From assembly GCF_000732535.1 (NCBI RefSeq), contig NZ_APNK01000011.1, positions 45,900 to 109,899 on the forward strand: a DNA stretch of 64,000 nucleotides. The letters are read 5' to 3'. The stretch's first letter is position 1, and each line of letters begins with the position of its first letter. The position numbers were made by a program, and so were the translations under genes. This DNA is from Salinisphaera hydrothermalis C41B8 (lineage in GTDB: Bacteria > Pseudomonadota > Gammaproteobacteria > Nevskiales > Salinisphaeraceae). Shown piece after piece: positions 28,901 through 37,759 of this stretch. Below the pieces are notes generated by a model. It was not told where the DNA came from and searched no databases. It was given only the letters and a program-made list of their open reading frames with translations.

Positions 28901-29388
28901 TTCGCGATCGCGGTCTCAGCGAGGCGCCGATTATGGTGGTGTCGGCCAATGCCTATGCGGATAACGTCGCACGCAGCCGGTCCGCGGGCTGCGATGCCTT
29001 TCTCGCCAAGCCAATCGATATCAACAAGCTCCTGGACCGCTTGGCAGACTTATTGCGTCTCGAGTGGCAGCGGGATGAACTGGATGGCGGGTCGAAGACC
29101 GCGGCGCCCCGGATTGCGCGCGTCCACGATGCTCCTCGGAAGCGCTCGGAGCGATCGCCGTTGCCCGCGCCACTGGCCGCGCGTCTGGCCTCCGCCATCA
29201 ATGTCGGCCATATGGCAGGCGTTCTGGCCGAGATTGCGGCGATCGAAACCGCGCATCCGGAGTATGCGCCATATCTCGCCGACCTGCGCGATGCCGCCCG
29301 GCGGCACGAGCTGATACGCCTGCGCCGGCTGGCCGAAGAAAGCCAGGCCGTCGAGACGCGGAATCGAGAGGGAGGTGCAGCCACATGA
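25945..29388 (+). CDS. NCS1 transporter fused to a hybrid histidine kinase (transporter-type sensor)
   Basis: An 1147-residue fusion. Residues 1-490 form an NCS1 transporter of about 12 membrane segments, paralogous to the divergent permease (shared LEDYALRF, SFRKWSE, LLTRGAGFGYLGSTITS, GEQVDYLRFLP). Residues 502-539 carry the same eight-cysteine module. Two more membrane spans (about 565-595 and 605-630) lead into a coiled coil, a HisKA domain with phospho-acceptor His686 in SHELRTPLNN, an HATPase (DTGPGIAD, GTGLGLTI), and a receiver with Asp971 in ILMDVALP. The last 100 residues are helical and unassigned. ATG 25945 follows GGGTGG; ATG 25951 is close behind. Its stop overlaps the LuxR-type regulator gene as ATGA. 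It probably senses a transported amide-type solute. Confidence 0.9.
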   Translation: MSMEPQRVVKIRRAYNRWVGDETLEDYALRFTARSFRKWSEIRIASTALGGISFLVLEAIGAVLMLRYGFVNAACAIAAVCSAMFIVGLPISYTAARYGVDIDLLTRGAGFGYLGSTITSLIYACFTFLFFALEATIMGQALSLYFDITLPLAYLISALAIIPLVTFGITAINRLQWFTQPIWLALLVLPYVFIAVRQPEAFSAFTGYVGEQATSGFNWLAFGSACGIALALIGQTGEQVDYLRFLPERTADNRVRWWAAVLAAGPGWVVLGGLKMFGGALLAFLAVRHGLPHASATEPTRMYDVAFGYVFSSPGLAMAATVLFVIVSQVKINVTNAYAGSLAWSNFFARVTRSHPGRVVWLVFNVLIALILLEMGVFHAIERVLGLYANVAAAWFGALAADLMINKPLGLSPRGIEFKRAHLYDLNPVGLGAFVLAGSVSLAAYGEVFGPAGHAAAPAIALVGAFVSAPSIAWFTRGRFYLARKPAAASELAPDNGRHARCALCGNRFEIDDMAGCPAYAGPVCSLCCSLDMRCGDRCRPHAHAAAQVESVLRAILPRSVLPHLYTRLVRYGLVLAVMAAVLVAALITVYLQVTPLVAVGQRHHLADIFLRTFFLMLVPVGILAWWLVLAREARNVAQQETSRQTQLLMREIAAHKRTDAKLAQAKAEAEAANRAKSRYISGLSHELRTPLNNVLGYTQLLLREPAMPPAHADKLATIQRSGEHLLALVDGLLDIARIEAGRVALNLGEIDTQGLLDQVDAMFAPQALAKGLDFVIEPSPRLPALVRGDLQRLRQILINLIGNAIRFTQTGSVRLRVGYASEVAAFEVIDTGPGIADDKREQIFLPFERMAEGSDGGIGTGLGLTICQLLTQLMGGDLTVRSNTPTGAHFALRVFLPNCTRRAGAQVPSQRIIGYEGPRRHVLIVDDREDQRRILRATLEPLGFALNECADGPEALHWLATERTDLILMDVALPAMDGFEAARMIRDRGLSEAPIMVVSANAYADNVARSRSAGCDAFLAKPIDINKLLDRLADLLRLEWQRDELDGGSKTAAPRIARVHDAPRKRSERSPLPAPLAARLASAINVGHMAGVLAEIAAIETAHPEYAPYLADLRDAARRHELIRLRRLAEESQAVETRNREGGAAT

Positions 29389-30332
29389 TCGGTGCCAATG
29401 TCGACGATGCCATGGCCGAGGACGGACCGGCGGTCGATGCTGCCGCAATACGGGGTGTGGTCCTGGTGGTCGATGACCATCCGGACACGCTCGCGCTTAT
29501 TTCCGACGTGCTGGGGCGCGACGGGTACACCGTGATCGCGGCGGTGGATGGACAGTCGGCCCTGGAACGGGCGCGCCTGATCAACCCGGATATCGTGCTG
29601 CTCGATGCCCGTATGCCCGGCATGGACGGGTTCGAAGTCTGTCGTCGTATCACCACCGACCCGGGGTTGGACGGCATGGCCGTGATCTTCATGACGGGCC
29701 TGACCGACAGCGACAGCATCGTGCGCGGGTTCCGGGCCGGCGGCGTGGATTATGTCACCAAGCCGCTCAAGCCTGACGAGGTCCGGGTACGAATCGAGGC
29801 GCATCTCAAGCGGGCCCGGGCGCAGCGCCAGGCCGATATGGTGGTCAACGCCGGTGGTCGCGCCGCGCTCATCGTGGCGGCGGACGGCGGCATACGCTGG
29901 TACAGCTCGCGGGCCGCACAATTGCTGCATCGTTACTTCGAAACCGGGGTCGATGACAAACTGCCCTATGGCGTGATGCGCTGGCTGGAGCAGGCCGAGT
30001 TTCAGTCCCGGCCCTACGAACTTACGCGTGGACGGGGCCGGCTGTCGGTGCGTCTGTCGGGCCCGGCAGAAGAGGGCGGTTGGATTCTCACGCTGGTCGA
30101 ATTCGACGAACAGGCCGCGGTCGAGGATTTCGTGGCCCGCTTCGCGCTGACCCGACGCCAGGCCGAGGTATTGCTCTGGATCTCGCGCGGCAAGACCAAT
30201 CGCGACATCGCCGAGATTCTCGACATGAAGCCGCGGACCGTGAACAAGCACCTCGAACACATCTTTCCCAAGCTCGGCGTCGAAACGCGCGCGGCCGCGG
30301 CAGCGATTGCGTTGCAGAACCTTGGTTCGTAG
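29385..30332 (+). CDS. Response regulator with receiver, PAS-like and LuxR-type HTH domains
   Basis: A 315-residue transcription factor. An N-terminal receiver (about residues 24-145) has the phospho-acceptor Asp74 in VLLDARMPGMDG and the conserved Lys in VTKPLKP. A middle segment (about 155-245) looks PAS-like (AALIVAADGGIRWYSSRAAQLL). The C-terminal LuxR/FixJ helix-turn-helix is FALTRRQAEVLLWISRGKTN followed by RDIAEILDMKPRTVNKHLEH. It overlaps the transporter-kinase gene by 4 bp, so it is the natural output of that sensor. The divergent permease-fmdA-fmdB-amiE operon is the likely target (inference). Confidence 0.9.
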   Translation: MIGANVDDAMAEDGPAVDAAAIRGVVLVVDDHPDTLALISDVLGRDGYTVIAAVDGQSALERARLINPDIVLLDARMPGMDGFEVCRRITTDPGLDGMAVIFMTGLTDSDSIVRGFRAGGVDYVTKPLKPDEVRVRIEAHLKRARAQRQADMVVNAGGRAALIVAADGGIRWYSSRAAQLLHRYFETGVDDKLPYGVMRWLEQAEFQSRPYELTRGRGRLSVRLSGPAEEGGWILTLVEFDEQAAVEDFVARFALTRRQAEVLLWISRGKTNRDIAEILDMKPRTVNKHLEHIFPKLGVETRAAAAAIALQNLGS

Positions 30333-30398
30333 CCTGCCGGTTGCTATTGCACCGTCGGGCCGCAACCGGGGTTATGCATCGATAGCCTGTGTCGATGC

Positions 30399-30758
30399 TC
30401 AGTAGGGCATGGGTCGATGGTCGGCAAAAGTGACGACGCCGCGGATGAAGCGATAAAAGCACCAGAGCCACAGCACACCGTAGCCGATGAAACCGACCAC
30501 GAACGGGGTCAGCGCCAGACAGACGACGCTCCACAGCATCGTGAACCAGAACGTGCGCATCAGCCAGCGGTGATGGGTCCAGGCAAAGCCGCCTCGTGGT
30601 AGTTCGCCCATCTTGATGTGATTGACGATGACGCCGGCGACCGCGGTGACGAAGAAGAAGCAGCCGAGGCCGTACAGCACATAGGTGATGAGCAGCACGT
30701 TGCGCTCGCTGTGCTCGATGGCGTTCGTATCCGAATCGGCAATCATGTGTCGGTCCAT
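30399..30758 (-). CDS. DUF4870-like small membrane protein
   Basis: A 119-residue protein with three predicted membrane spans (around residues 22-45, 68-88 and 90-110). The YVLYGLGCFFFVTAVAGVIV segment followed by a loop with TWHRWLMRTFWFT-like HHRWLMRTFWFTMLW fits the DUF4870 family, whose function is unknown. The ATG at 30758 has GGAG 7 bases upstream. It runs convergent to the response regulator and divergent to the GST gene. Confidence 0.7.
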   Translation of the reverse strand: MDRHMIADSDTNAIEHSERNVLLITYVLYGLGCFFFVTAVAGVIVNHIKMGELPRGGFAWTHHRWLMRTFWFTMLWSVVCLALTPFVVGFIGYGVLWLWCFYRFIRGVVTFADHRPMPY

Positions 30759-30905
30759 TTCAAATCTCCGGCGTGAGCCCGGCCTGAACGAAGCGGCGAC
30801 CGTTGCCTATCAAGTCTGTGCCAGCCGGATGTGGGCTGCAATCCGCGGCTCGGTTCCGTATCGACGAGTCGCGCAGATTGCGATCAATCACACGGCGCCG
30901 TGGGG

Positions 30906-30931
30906 TCGCACAAAGCATCAACACGCCCTAG
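30906..30931 (+). repeat. Solitary terminal-repeat relic of the MITE-like element
   Basis: The 26 bases ending in AACACGCCCTAG match the right terminal repeat of the copy at 16390-16675 at 23 positions. Sequence to the left (from about 30873) is only loosely similar and no left end is found, so this looks like a decayed third insertion. It sits 35 bases before the GST start and could affect that promoter. Confidence 0.5.
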
Positions 30932-30965
30932 ACTCGTATGGGCAAATCCCGTTCCCGGCAAGTTC

Positions 30966-31625
30966 ATGCTCAAACTGTTCACGCACCATCGCAGCGTATC
31001 GGCTCATCGCGTGCGTATTGCGCTTAATTATAAAGGTGTCGCCTTCCAGTCGATTTTTACCGGGCTGGACGGTACAAGCGATGAACGCAAGCAGTACCTG
31101 GAAGTCAATCCACAAGGCCTGATCCCGGCGTTGTGGGTGGAAAACGACCTGATCATCTCGCAGTCCTCGGCGATTCTGGAATATCTGGAAGAGCGTTACC
31201 CGGACCGGCCCTTGTTGCACGGCGATATCGCGCTGCGGGCCCGCATTCGTTCGTTCGCCCAGATCGCGATCGCCGATACCCATCCGCTGAACAATCTGCG
31301 GGTCCTGCGCTATCTGCGCGACGAGATGGACGTGCCTTATGATCGGCGCCGGGCCTGGTTCGAGCACTGGATCCATGCCGCGTTCGGGCCGATGGAATCG
31401 CTGCTCGCCGAGCAGCCCGCCGGCGATTTCAGCTTCTGTTTCACCGCCCGCCCGAGTCTGGCCGACGTCTGCCTGGTGCCCCAGGTCTCGATGGCCGAAC
31501 GCTACGGCGTGAACCTCGGCCCGTACCCGATCATTCGTCGGGTCTATCGGGCCTGCATGGCGCTCGGCGCGTTCCAGGCGGCCGCGCCGGATACCCAGGG
31601 CGATAGCGCCGCGCCGGCGCACTGA
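30966..31625 (+). CDS. Zeta-class glutathione S-transferase / maleylacetoacetate isomerase-like protein
   Basis: A 219-residue GST with the thioredoxin-like N-terminal domain (RVRIALNYKG, NPQGLIPALWVENDLIISQS where the SS/QS region binds the glutathione gamma-glutamyl group) and an all-helical C-terminal domain with DTHPLNNLRVLRYL, a strong match to maleylacetoacetate isomerases. The zeta active-site SSCS motif is RSVS here, without the cysteine, so isomerase activity is uncertain. No tyrosine-degradation genes are nearby. The ATG at 30966 is chosen because MLKLFTHHRS matches family N termini; the open frame upstream is in the repeat relic. Confidence 0.8.
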   Translation: MLKLFTHHRSVSAHRVRIALNYKGVAFQSIFTGLDGTSDERKQYLEVNPQGLIPALWVENDLIISQSSAILEYLEERYPDRPLLHGDIALRARIRSFAQIAIADTHPLNNLRVLRYLRDEMDVPYDRRRAWFEHWIHAAFGPMESLLAEQPAGDFSFCFTARPSLADVCLVPQVSMAERYGVNLGPYPIIRRVYRACMALGAFQAAAPDTQGDSAAPAH

Positions 31626-31771
31626 CCGGGGATGGCCGCGGCCGCCGCCGCGGTCAAAACCCCATGCCGACGGCGCCTGTGACGAAGTCAGCGGACCCCG
31701 GTCCACACAAGGCTTGTCGAGGAAGGTATGGCGGGCGTAACGTCGCCGTACGATCCGCACTCCGACGCCCG

Positions 31772-34700
31772 ATGAATAGCCAGACCGCCGCCGTGATCGC
31801 CGAAGTTCGTGCCTGTGCAGGCGAGGATTCGACGCTCGAGCGGCCCGAGTTGATGATCGCCTTCGTCGAAACCTGTCTGGCGGGCGTGCCGGCCGATGCC
31901 TTGCGGGTGCGTTCCGTCGCCCACCTTTATGATGCGCTGCGACATCATTTCGATCTACTCTGCCAGCCGCGTCAGCGAGGCCAGTACTGCGTCGCGCTGG
32001 AATCGATCGCGGACGACGCGGCCGACAGCGATCTCGCGCTGCTCACGGTCGCCGACGACATGGCGTTTCTGGTCGATACGGTGAGCCTCGCGGTGCGGGG
32101 CACCGGGGCCGAGATCGATTGGATGATGCATCCGGTGGTGCGTGTGGAGCGCAACGAGGCCGGCGAGCTGGTGGAGGTCGGCGCGGCCGGCACCGACGTC
32201 CCGGCCGGCAATGAAGAATCGTTGATTCGCATCGAGTTCGCGGCGCCGGCCGGCCTGGACGGCGACGCGCTCACCGAGCGCGTGCGTTCGAGCCTCGCCG
32301 ATCTGGGTTGTGTCGTAGCCGACTGGCAACCGATGCGGCGACGCCTGCAGGCCGTGGTCAGCGAACTCGACCGGGCCTCCGGCGGGGTCGATCGCGACGA
32401 GCGAACCGAGACCCAGGCTTTCGTCTCCTGGCTGGCGGACGATCATTTCACGCTACTGGGTTATCGCTGTCGTGCCATCGAAACCGATGAAAACGGCGCC
32501 GATATGATGGTCGACGTGCCGGATACCGGCCTCGGCCTGCTGCGCGAGGACCGTCCGGGTGTGGATCCCGACGGTTATGTCGCGCCGGCCGGCGTGCTCG
32601 ATGAATATACTCAGTCCTCGCGGCTGCTGGTGATCACCAAGGCCAACCAGCATTCGTGGATTCATCACGCCGAGACGATGGACGTGATCGCCATCAAGCG
32701 TCTGGATGCGACGGGCAACGTCATCGGCGCCCATCGTTTCCTGGGCATGTTCTCCGGCGATGCCTACCGTGCAAGCCCGCGCGACATCCCCGTGCTGCGC
32801 CACAAGATCGCGCACGTCATGGCACGCGCGGCGCTGCGACCGCGTTCGCATGCGGCCAAGAATCTACGCTACATCCTGGAAACCTTTCCGCGCGACGAAC
32901 TGTTCCAGACCGGCGAGAACGAGCTCTACGACACGGTCATTGGCGTGCTCAACATGCGCGAGACCGAGCCGCTACGCCTGTTCGTGCGGCGCGACCGGTA
33001 TCGCCGTTTCTATGCCGCCATCGTGTATGTGCCACGCGAGCGCTACACCGTGGCCTTGCGTAGCCAGATCCGGACCGAGCTCGAGCGCCATCTCAACGGC
33101 GAATGCCAGGATGTCGATTCCGAATTCCTGCGCGGCGCGGTGGTGCGCCTGCACTACCAGATCGCCACTGGCCAGGCGACCGAGCCGGTGGACGTGCGTA
33201 GCCTCGAACAGGCGCTGATCGCGGTCACCCGCGGCTGGCCGGATCGCGTCGCCGCCGCGGCGCGCGAGGCCGGCGTGTCGTTGCCGGCCTATGCCCATGC
33301 CTTCGATGCCGCCTATCGCGAACGCTTCGACGCGGCCACTGCGGTCACGGATGCCCGCATCCTCGCCGCCATGGACGACAACAGCCATCCGGTGCTGCGC
33401 GCGATGGCGCCCGAGGGCGACGTGCTCACCGTCAAGCTCTACGGCCACGGCGACGATCTGCCGTTGTCGCGCGTGTTACCGGTATTCGAACATTTCGGGC
33501 TCTCGGTACTCACGCAGCATCCGTATCGCGTTGCGCGGGCGGGGCAGAGCGTGCAGTGGATCCACGAGTTCGAGGCCCGGCACGGTCACGGCGAGGCGCT
33601 GTCCGACCCGGGCTGTCGCGACAATCTGGCCGAGGCCTTCCACCAGATCATGGCCGGTACCGCCGAGGACGACGGCCTGAACGGCCTGATCATCGATGCC
33701 GGCTTCACCCCGCGCCAGGTCGTGCTGGTGCGGACGATCACGCGTTACCTGCTGCAGACCGAGCTGCCGTTCTCGCCGGTCTATATTGGTGACCGTCTGG
33801 CCGAGCATGCATCGCTGGTCGCCGCGCTGATTGACCTGTTCGAATCCCGGTTCGACCCGGAAAGAAGCCGGATGACGGCCGGCGAGGATCAGGCACGGGC
33901 CGCCATCGAAGCCGAGCTGGACGATATCGCCAGCCTCGATGCCGACCGCGTCCTGCGGGCGTTCTACGGCGTGGTCGTGGCCACGCTGCGGACCAACTAT
34001 TTCCAGCACAACGCCGACGGCACGCCCAAACCGCATGTCTCGATCAAGCTCGACCCGAGCGAGCTGGTCGAGCTGCCGCAGCCGCGGCCGTGGGTAGAGA
34101 CCTTCGTCTACGCGCCCAGCGTCGAGGGGATTCATCTGCGCGGCGGTCCGGTGGCGCGCGGCGGTCTGCGCTGGTCGGACCGGCGCGAGGATTTCCGTAC
34201 CGAAGTCCTGGGGCTGATGAAGGCCCAGATGGTCAAGAATGCCGTCATCGTGCCGGTAGGCGCCAAGGGCGGTTTCGTGGCCAAGTACGGCCCGGCCGAC
34301 GAGTCGCGCGAAGCACGGCAGGCGCGCGGTATTGCCGCCTACAAGACTTTCATTCGCGGGCTGCTGGATATCACCGACAATCGCGTCGGCGATGCGGTGG
34401 TCACCCCGGAAAGCGTGGTCGCCCGCGATGGCGACGATCCGTATCTGGTGGTGGCCGCCGACAAGGGCACGGCCACCTTCTCGGACATCGCCAACGCCCT
34501 GTCGGCCGAATACGGTTTCTGGCTCGACGACGCCTTTGCCTCCGGCGGCTCGGCGGGCTACGACCACAAGGTGATGGGCATTACCGCGCGCGGCGCCTGG
34601 GAAGGCGTCAAACGGCATTTCCGTGAAATGGGGCGCGATATCCAGACCGAGCCGTTCTCGGTGGTCGCCGTGGGCGACATGGGCGGCGATGTATTCGGCA

Positions 34701-36565
34701 ACGGTATGCTGGCTTCCGAGCAGATCCGCCTGATCGCGGCCTTCAACCATCTGCATATTTTCATCGATCCCGACCCGGACCCGGCTGCCTCCTATGCCGA
34801 GCGCAAGCGTTTGTTCGCCGGCCCGGCCTCGGGCTGGCGCGATTACGACGAGCGCCTGATCTCGCGCGGCGGCGGCGTATTCGACCGCTCGGCCAAGACC
34901 ATCGAGCTGTCGGACGAAGCGCGCGCCGCGCTCGGCATCGAGGACCGGCGCATGGCGCCGGATGCGGTGATCAACGCCATCCTCAAGGCGCCGGTCGACC
35001 TGTTCTGGAACGGCGGTATCGGCACCTACGTCAAGGCGAGCACCCAGTCGAACGCCGAAGTCGGTGACCGGGCCAACGACACCTTGCGCGTCGACGGTCG
35101 CGAACTGCGGGCGCGCGTGGTCGGCGAGGGGGGCAACCTCGGCCTCACTCAGGCCGGTCGCATCGAATACGCGCTCAACGGTGGCAAGCTCAATACCGAC
35201 GCCATCGACAACTCCGGCGGGGTGGATTCCTCCGACCTGGAAGTGAACATCAAGATCGCGCTGGGCACGGTCGAGGCGGCCGGACGCATCGATCGCGAGG
35301 CCCGTAACACGCTGCTGGCCGAGATGACGCCGTCGGTCATCGAGCTCGTGCTGCGCACGAACTATCTGCAGACCCAGCAGATCAGCCTGATGGAAACCGA
35401 CAGCGTGGCCCGCTTCGACGAGCAGATCAGCTTTATGCGTGCGCTCGAACGCGACGGCCGGCTGGACCGCCGCCTCGAAGGACTGCCGGATGATGAAACC
35501 ATCGAAACCCGGCGACGCGAGCGGGCCGGTCTGACCCGGCCGGAACTGGCGGTGCTGATCTCCTACAACAAGCTGACGCTGTCGGAAGCCGCGCTCGAGG
35601 GCGGGCTTGCCGACGACCCGTGGATGGAGAGTTGGCTGACCGAAGGCTTCCCGCCGCGGCTGGTCGAGCGTTTCCCCGAGGCGGTCACCGAGCATCGCCT
35701 GAAGCGAGAGCTGATTGCGACGCTGGTCACGAACCAGATGGTCGACCGGCTCGGCATTGCCACAGCGCACCGGCTGCCGGCGGGTTTCAGTGCCCGCATG
35801 GAAGCTGCCGTACGCGGCTACGTACTGGCCGAAGGCTGGCTCGACGGCGAGACGCTGTTCAACGCCATTGAGGGCCTGGACAACGTGATCCCGTCGGCCG
35901 AGCAGTATCGCGCCCATCGCATCGTGATCGGCCTACTCAAGCACGCCATGAACTGGTGGCTGACGAGCACCGACACCGGATACGACATCTCCGATCTGAT
36001 GGCGCGGTACCAGACCGGCGCCCGCAGCCTCCTGGCGGGGTTAGCTGATCATCTCACCGGTAGCTACGCCGAGCGCTGGGACAACAGCCTCGCCGAGTGG
36101 CAGGGCATCGGCGTCGACGAAGAGCTAGCGCGCCGCATCGCCTGTGCCGACGTCGGGGGCGGCATCATGGATATCGTCTCGCTGGCGGAAAGCCGCAATC
36201 GCCCGGTATCCGAAGTGGCCGATATTTACTACCACCTCGGCGACACCCTGGGCGTGCCGTGGCTGCAGGAAGCCATCCATCAATTGCCGGCCAACGGCCG
36301 CTGGCAGGATCTGGCACGGACCAGTCTGCGCAGCGACAGTTATCTCATCCACCAGCGACTGGTCGATCAGATTCTAGCGTTGGACAGTGCGGATCCGCTG
36401 GCGGACTGGTGCGCGAGCCGCGAGCACACGATGGCCTTCGTCGGCGCGCGTCTGGCCGAGCTCAAGGCGATCGAACAGCCGGCACAGGAGCACTTGACCG
36501 TCGCCGTGCGCGATCTGGCGCGGCTGGGCCAGCCGGGGCCGGCGAGCCTGGGCGGGGCGGCCTGA
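31772..36565 (+). CDS. gdhB: NAD-specific glutamate dehydrogenase, large (about 180 kDa) class
   Basis: A 1597-residue enzyme of the L_180 class known from Streptomyces clavuligerus and Pseudomonas aeruginosa, which oxidises glutamate to 2-oxoglutarate and ammonia with NAD. The long N-terminal half carries ACT-like regulatory segments. The catalytic core lies around residues 790-1100 with RGGLRWSDRREDFRTEV and KNAVIVPVGAKGGFV (substrate lysines), then VVAVGDMGGDVFGNGM and VVGEGGNLGLTQ for the nucleotide domain. The ATG at 31772 is preferred over 31664 because the extra 36 residues are not conserved. It is a catabolic enzyme; allosteric control by amino acids is typical of the class. Confidence 0.95.
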   Translation: MNSQTAAVIAEVRACAGEDSTLERPELMIAFVETCLAGVPADALRVRSVAHLYDALRHHFDLLCQPRQRGQYCVALESIADDAADSDLALLTVADDMAFLVDTVSLAVRGTGAEIDWMMHPVVRVERNEAGELVEVGAAGTDVPAGNEESLIRIEFAAPAGLDGDALTERVRSSLADLGCVVADWQPMRRRLQAVVSELDRASGGVDRDERTETQAFVSWLADDHFTLLGYRCRAIETDENGADMMVDVPDTGLGLLREDRPGVDPDGYVAPAGVLDEYTQSSRLLVITKANQHSWIHHAETMDVIAIKRLDATGNVIGAHRFLGMFSGDAYRASPRDIPVLRHKIAHVMARAALRPRSHAAKNLRYILETFPRDELFQTGENELYDTVIGVLNMRETEPLRLFVRRDRYRRFYAAIVYVPRERYTVALRSQIRTELERHLNGECQDVDSEFLRGAVVRLHYQIATGQATEPVDVRSLEQALIAVTRGWPDRVAAAAREAGVSLPAYAHAFDAAYRERFDAATAVTDARILAAMDDNSHPVLRAMAPEGDVLTVKLYGHGDDLPLSRVLPVFEHFGLSVLTQHPYRVARAGQSVQWIHEFEARHGHGEALSDPGCRDNLAEAFHQIMAGTAEDDGLNGLIIDAGFTPRQVVLVRTITRYLLQTELPFSPVYIGDRLAEHASLVAALIDLFESRFDPERSRMTAGEDQARAAIEAELDDIASLDADRVLRAFYGVVVATLRTNYFQHNADGTPKPHVSIKLDPSELVELPQPRPWVETFVYAPSVEGIHLRGGPVARGGLRWSDRREDFRTEVLGLMKAQMVKNAVIVPVGAKGGFVAKYGPADESREARQARGIAAYKTFIRGLLDITDNRVGDAVVTPESVVARDGDDPYLVVAADKGTATFSDIANALSAEYGFWLDDAFASGGSAGYDHKVMGITARGAWEGVKRHFREMGRDIQTEPFSVVAVGDMGGDVFGNGMLASEQIRLIAAFNHLHIFIDPDPDPAASYAERKRLFAGPASGWRDYDERLISRGGGVFDRSAKTIELSDEARAALGIEDRRMAPDAVINAILKAPVDLFWNGGIGTYVKASTQSNAEVGDRANDTLRVDGRELRARVVGEGGNLGLTQAGRIEYALNGGKLNTDAIDNSGGVDSSDLEVNIKIALGTVEAAGRIDREARNTLLAEMTPSVIELVLRTNYLQTQQISLMETDSVARFDEQISFMRALERDGRLDRRLEGLPDDETIETRRRERAGLTRPELAVLISYNKLTLSEAALEGGLADDPWMESWLTEGFPPRLVERFPEAVTEHRLKRELIATLVTNQMVDRLGIATAHRLPAGFSARMEAAVRGYVLAEGWLDGETLFNAIEGLDNVIPSAEQYRAHRIVIGLLKHAMNWWLTSTDTGYDISDLMARYQTGARSLLAGLADHLTGSYAERWDNSLAEWQGIGVDEELARRIACADVGGGIMDIVSLAESRNRPVSEVADIYYHLGDTLGVPWLQEAIHQLPANGRWQDLARTSLRSDSYLIHQRLVDQILALDSADPLADWCASREHTMAFVGARLAELKAIEQPAQEHLTVAVRDLARLGQPGPASLGGAA

Positions 36566-36631
36566 CATATCGTCCGAGCGCCGAGTCGGCGTCCGCACAT
36601 CGTGCCCATCGAGGTGTGAGTCGCCGCGGCC

Positions 36632-37642
36632 TCAATCAGCCAGTCGACGGCGATAGGCCCGCGGCGTGATGCCGTTCCAGCGCTTGAAGGCGCGCTGGAA
36701 TGCGCTTTGTTCGGAGAAACCGAGCAGCACGCCGATATCGCCGATGCTCAGCGACGGATCGCGCAGGTAGTGATCGGCGAGCTGCTGTCGAACATCGGCA
36801 AGACAATCCTTGAAGTTCGTGCCGGCTTGGTCGAGTTCGCGTTGCAGTGAGCGTGGTGAGAGCACCAATGCAGCGGCGGCTTCGTCGAGCGTGGGCACGC
36901 CAAATGGCAGTTGGCGCGCCAGCCACTCGGCCAGCCGGGTGCGTGGCTCGTGGTCGTGGTTGTCTTGTCGCAGGCGCTCGGCGCGTGCGGCCAGCCACTG
37001 CTTGAGATCGTCGTCCGGGTTGCGCAGCGGCATTGCCAGTACCGCGGGCGCTATCTGCAGCTCGTCGTGTGGCTGTTCGAAAGCCACCGGGCACCGGAAA
37101 AAAGTTTCGTATCGCTCGCGCTCCGCCTGTGGTGGATGGCGGAAATGCACGCGTGTCGGCGTGGTCGTCGCCTGGCCCGTGGCCCATCGGCCGAAGGCGA
37201 CATAGGCGGCCAACGCCTCTTCGGTGAGTGCCGGAGCGGTGGCGGGCGGGGCGGTCCAGCGCAGGGCGAGCGTGTCGTCGCCGCGAATCAGTGCGGCTTC
37301 GCCCACCGTGCTGACCAGCGCCTGGAAGCGCAGCTGGAACCGGATGGCTTCGCCGACGTCGACACAGTGTGTCAACAGCACGCCCAGCATGCCCCAGCGG
37401 TCGGGCTCCACCGCCATGCCGAACCGCAGCCCGAGCAGCGGGTCGCCGGTGGCCTCGATGCCGACCTGCATGAGCGCGGCGTAATACGGGCTGGCGACCT
37501 GTCGGTCGCGATCGGCCAGTGTGTCCGGTGCGAGATGGACCCGTCGGGCGAGAGCCGCAGCATCCAGACCCTGCCGTTCGAGAAAGTACATCAGCGAACG
37601 GATCATGGACACGGCGACGTGGCGCTGTTCGACCCGGTTCAT
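36632..37642 (-). CDS. AraC-family transcriptional regulator (OruR/ArgR-like)
   Basis: A 336-residue regulator with an N-terminal ligand domain of the arabinose-binding-like type (MIRSLMYFLERQGLDAAALA at the start, GDPLLGLRFG near residue 75) and a C-terminal double helix-turn-helix (VPTLDEAAAALVLSPRSLQR and LSIGDIGVLLGFSEQSAFQR, ending FKRWNGITPRAYRR). ATG 37642 matches family starts; an upstream frame exists to 37699. It is divergent from the flavoenzyme gene at 37760 with 117 bp between, so it probably controls the three-gene operon at 37760-42427. Confidence 0.9.
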   Translation of the reverse strand: MNRVEQRHVAVSMIRSLMYFLERQGLDAAALARRVHLAPDTLADRDRQVASPYYAALMQVGIEATGDPLLGLRFGMAVEPDRWGMLGVLLTHCVDVGEAIRFQLRFQALVSTVGEAALIRGDDTLALRWTAPPATAPALTEEALAAYVAFGRWATGQATTTPTRVHFRHPPQAERERYETFFRCPVAFEQPHDELQIAPAVLAMPLRNPDDDLKQWLAARAERLRQDNHDHEPRTRLAEWLARQLPFGVPTLDEAAAALVLSPRSLQRELDQAGTNFKDCLADVRQQLADHYLRDPSLSIGDIGVLLGFSEQSAFQRAFKRWNGITPRAYRRRLAD

Positions 37643-37759
37643 GACCGCATTATGGCAAAAAGCGGGCGCCGGCCCGGCAAGGCCGGTGTGCACGGTCAAT
37701 CTTTTTGGCCGGCGGGGCTTCTATCATCGAAATCGACGCGGATGTGGGAGTGACGGCGC

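Noticed and set aside
30375..30400. Short inverted repeat GCATCGA/TCGATGC after the response regulator as a terminator
   Set aside because: Seven base pairs with a nine-base loop and no T-run; too weak to call.
33476..35917. Open frame of 813 codons on the minus strand within the glutamate dehydrogenase gene
   Set aside because: High GC content keeps antisense frames open. The plus-strand protein matches the large GDH family along its length, and the antisense translation is rich in Arg, His and Gln with no domain.
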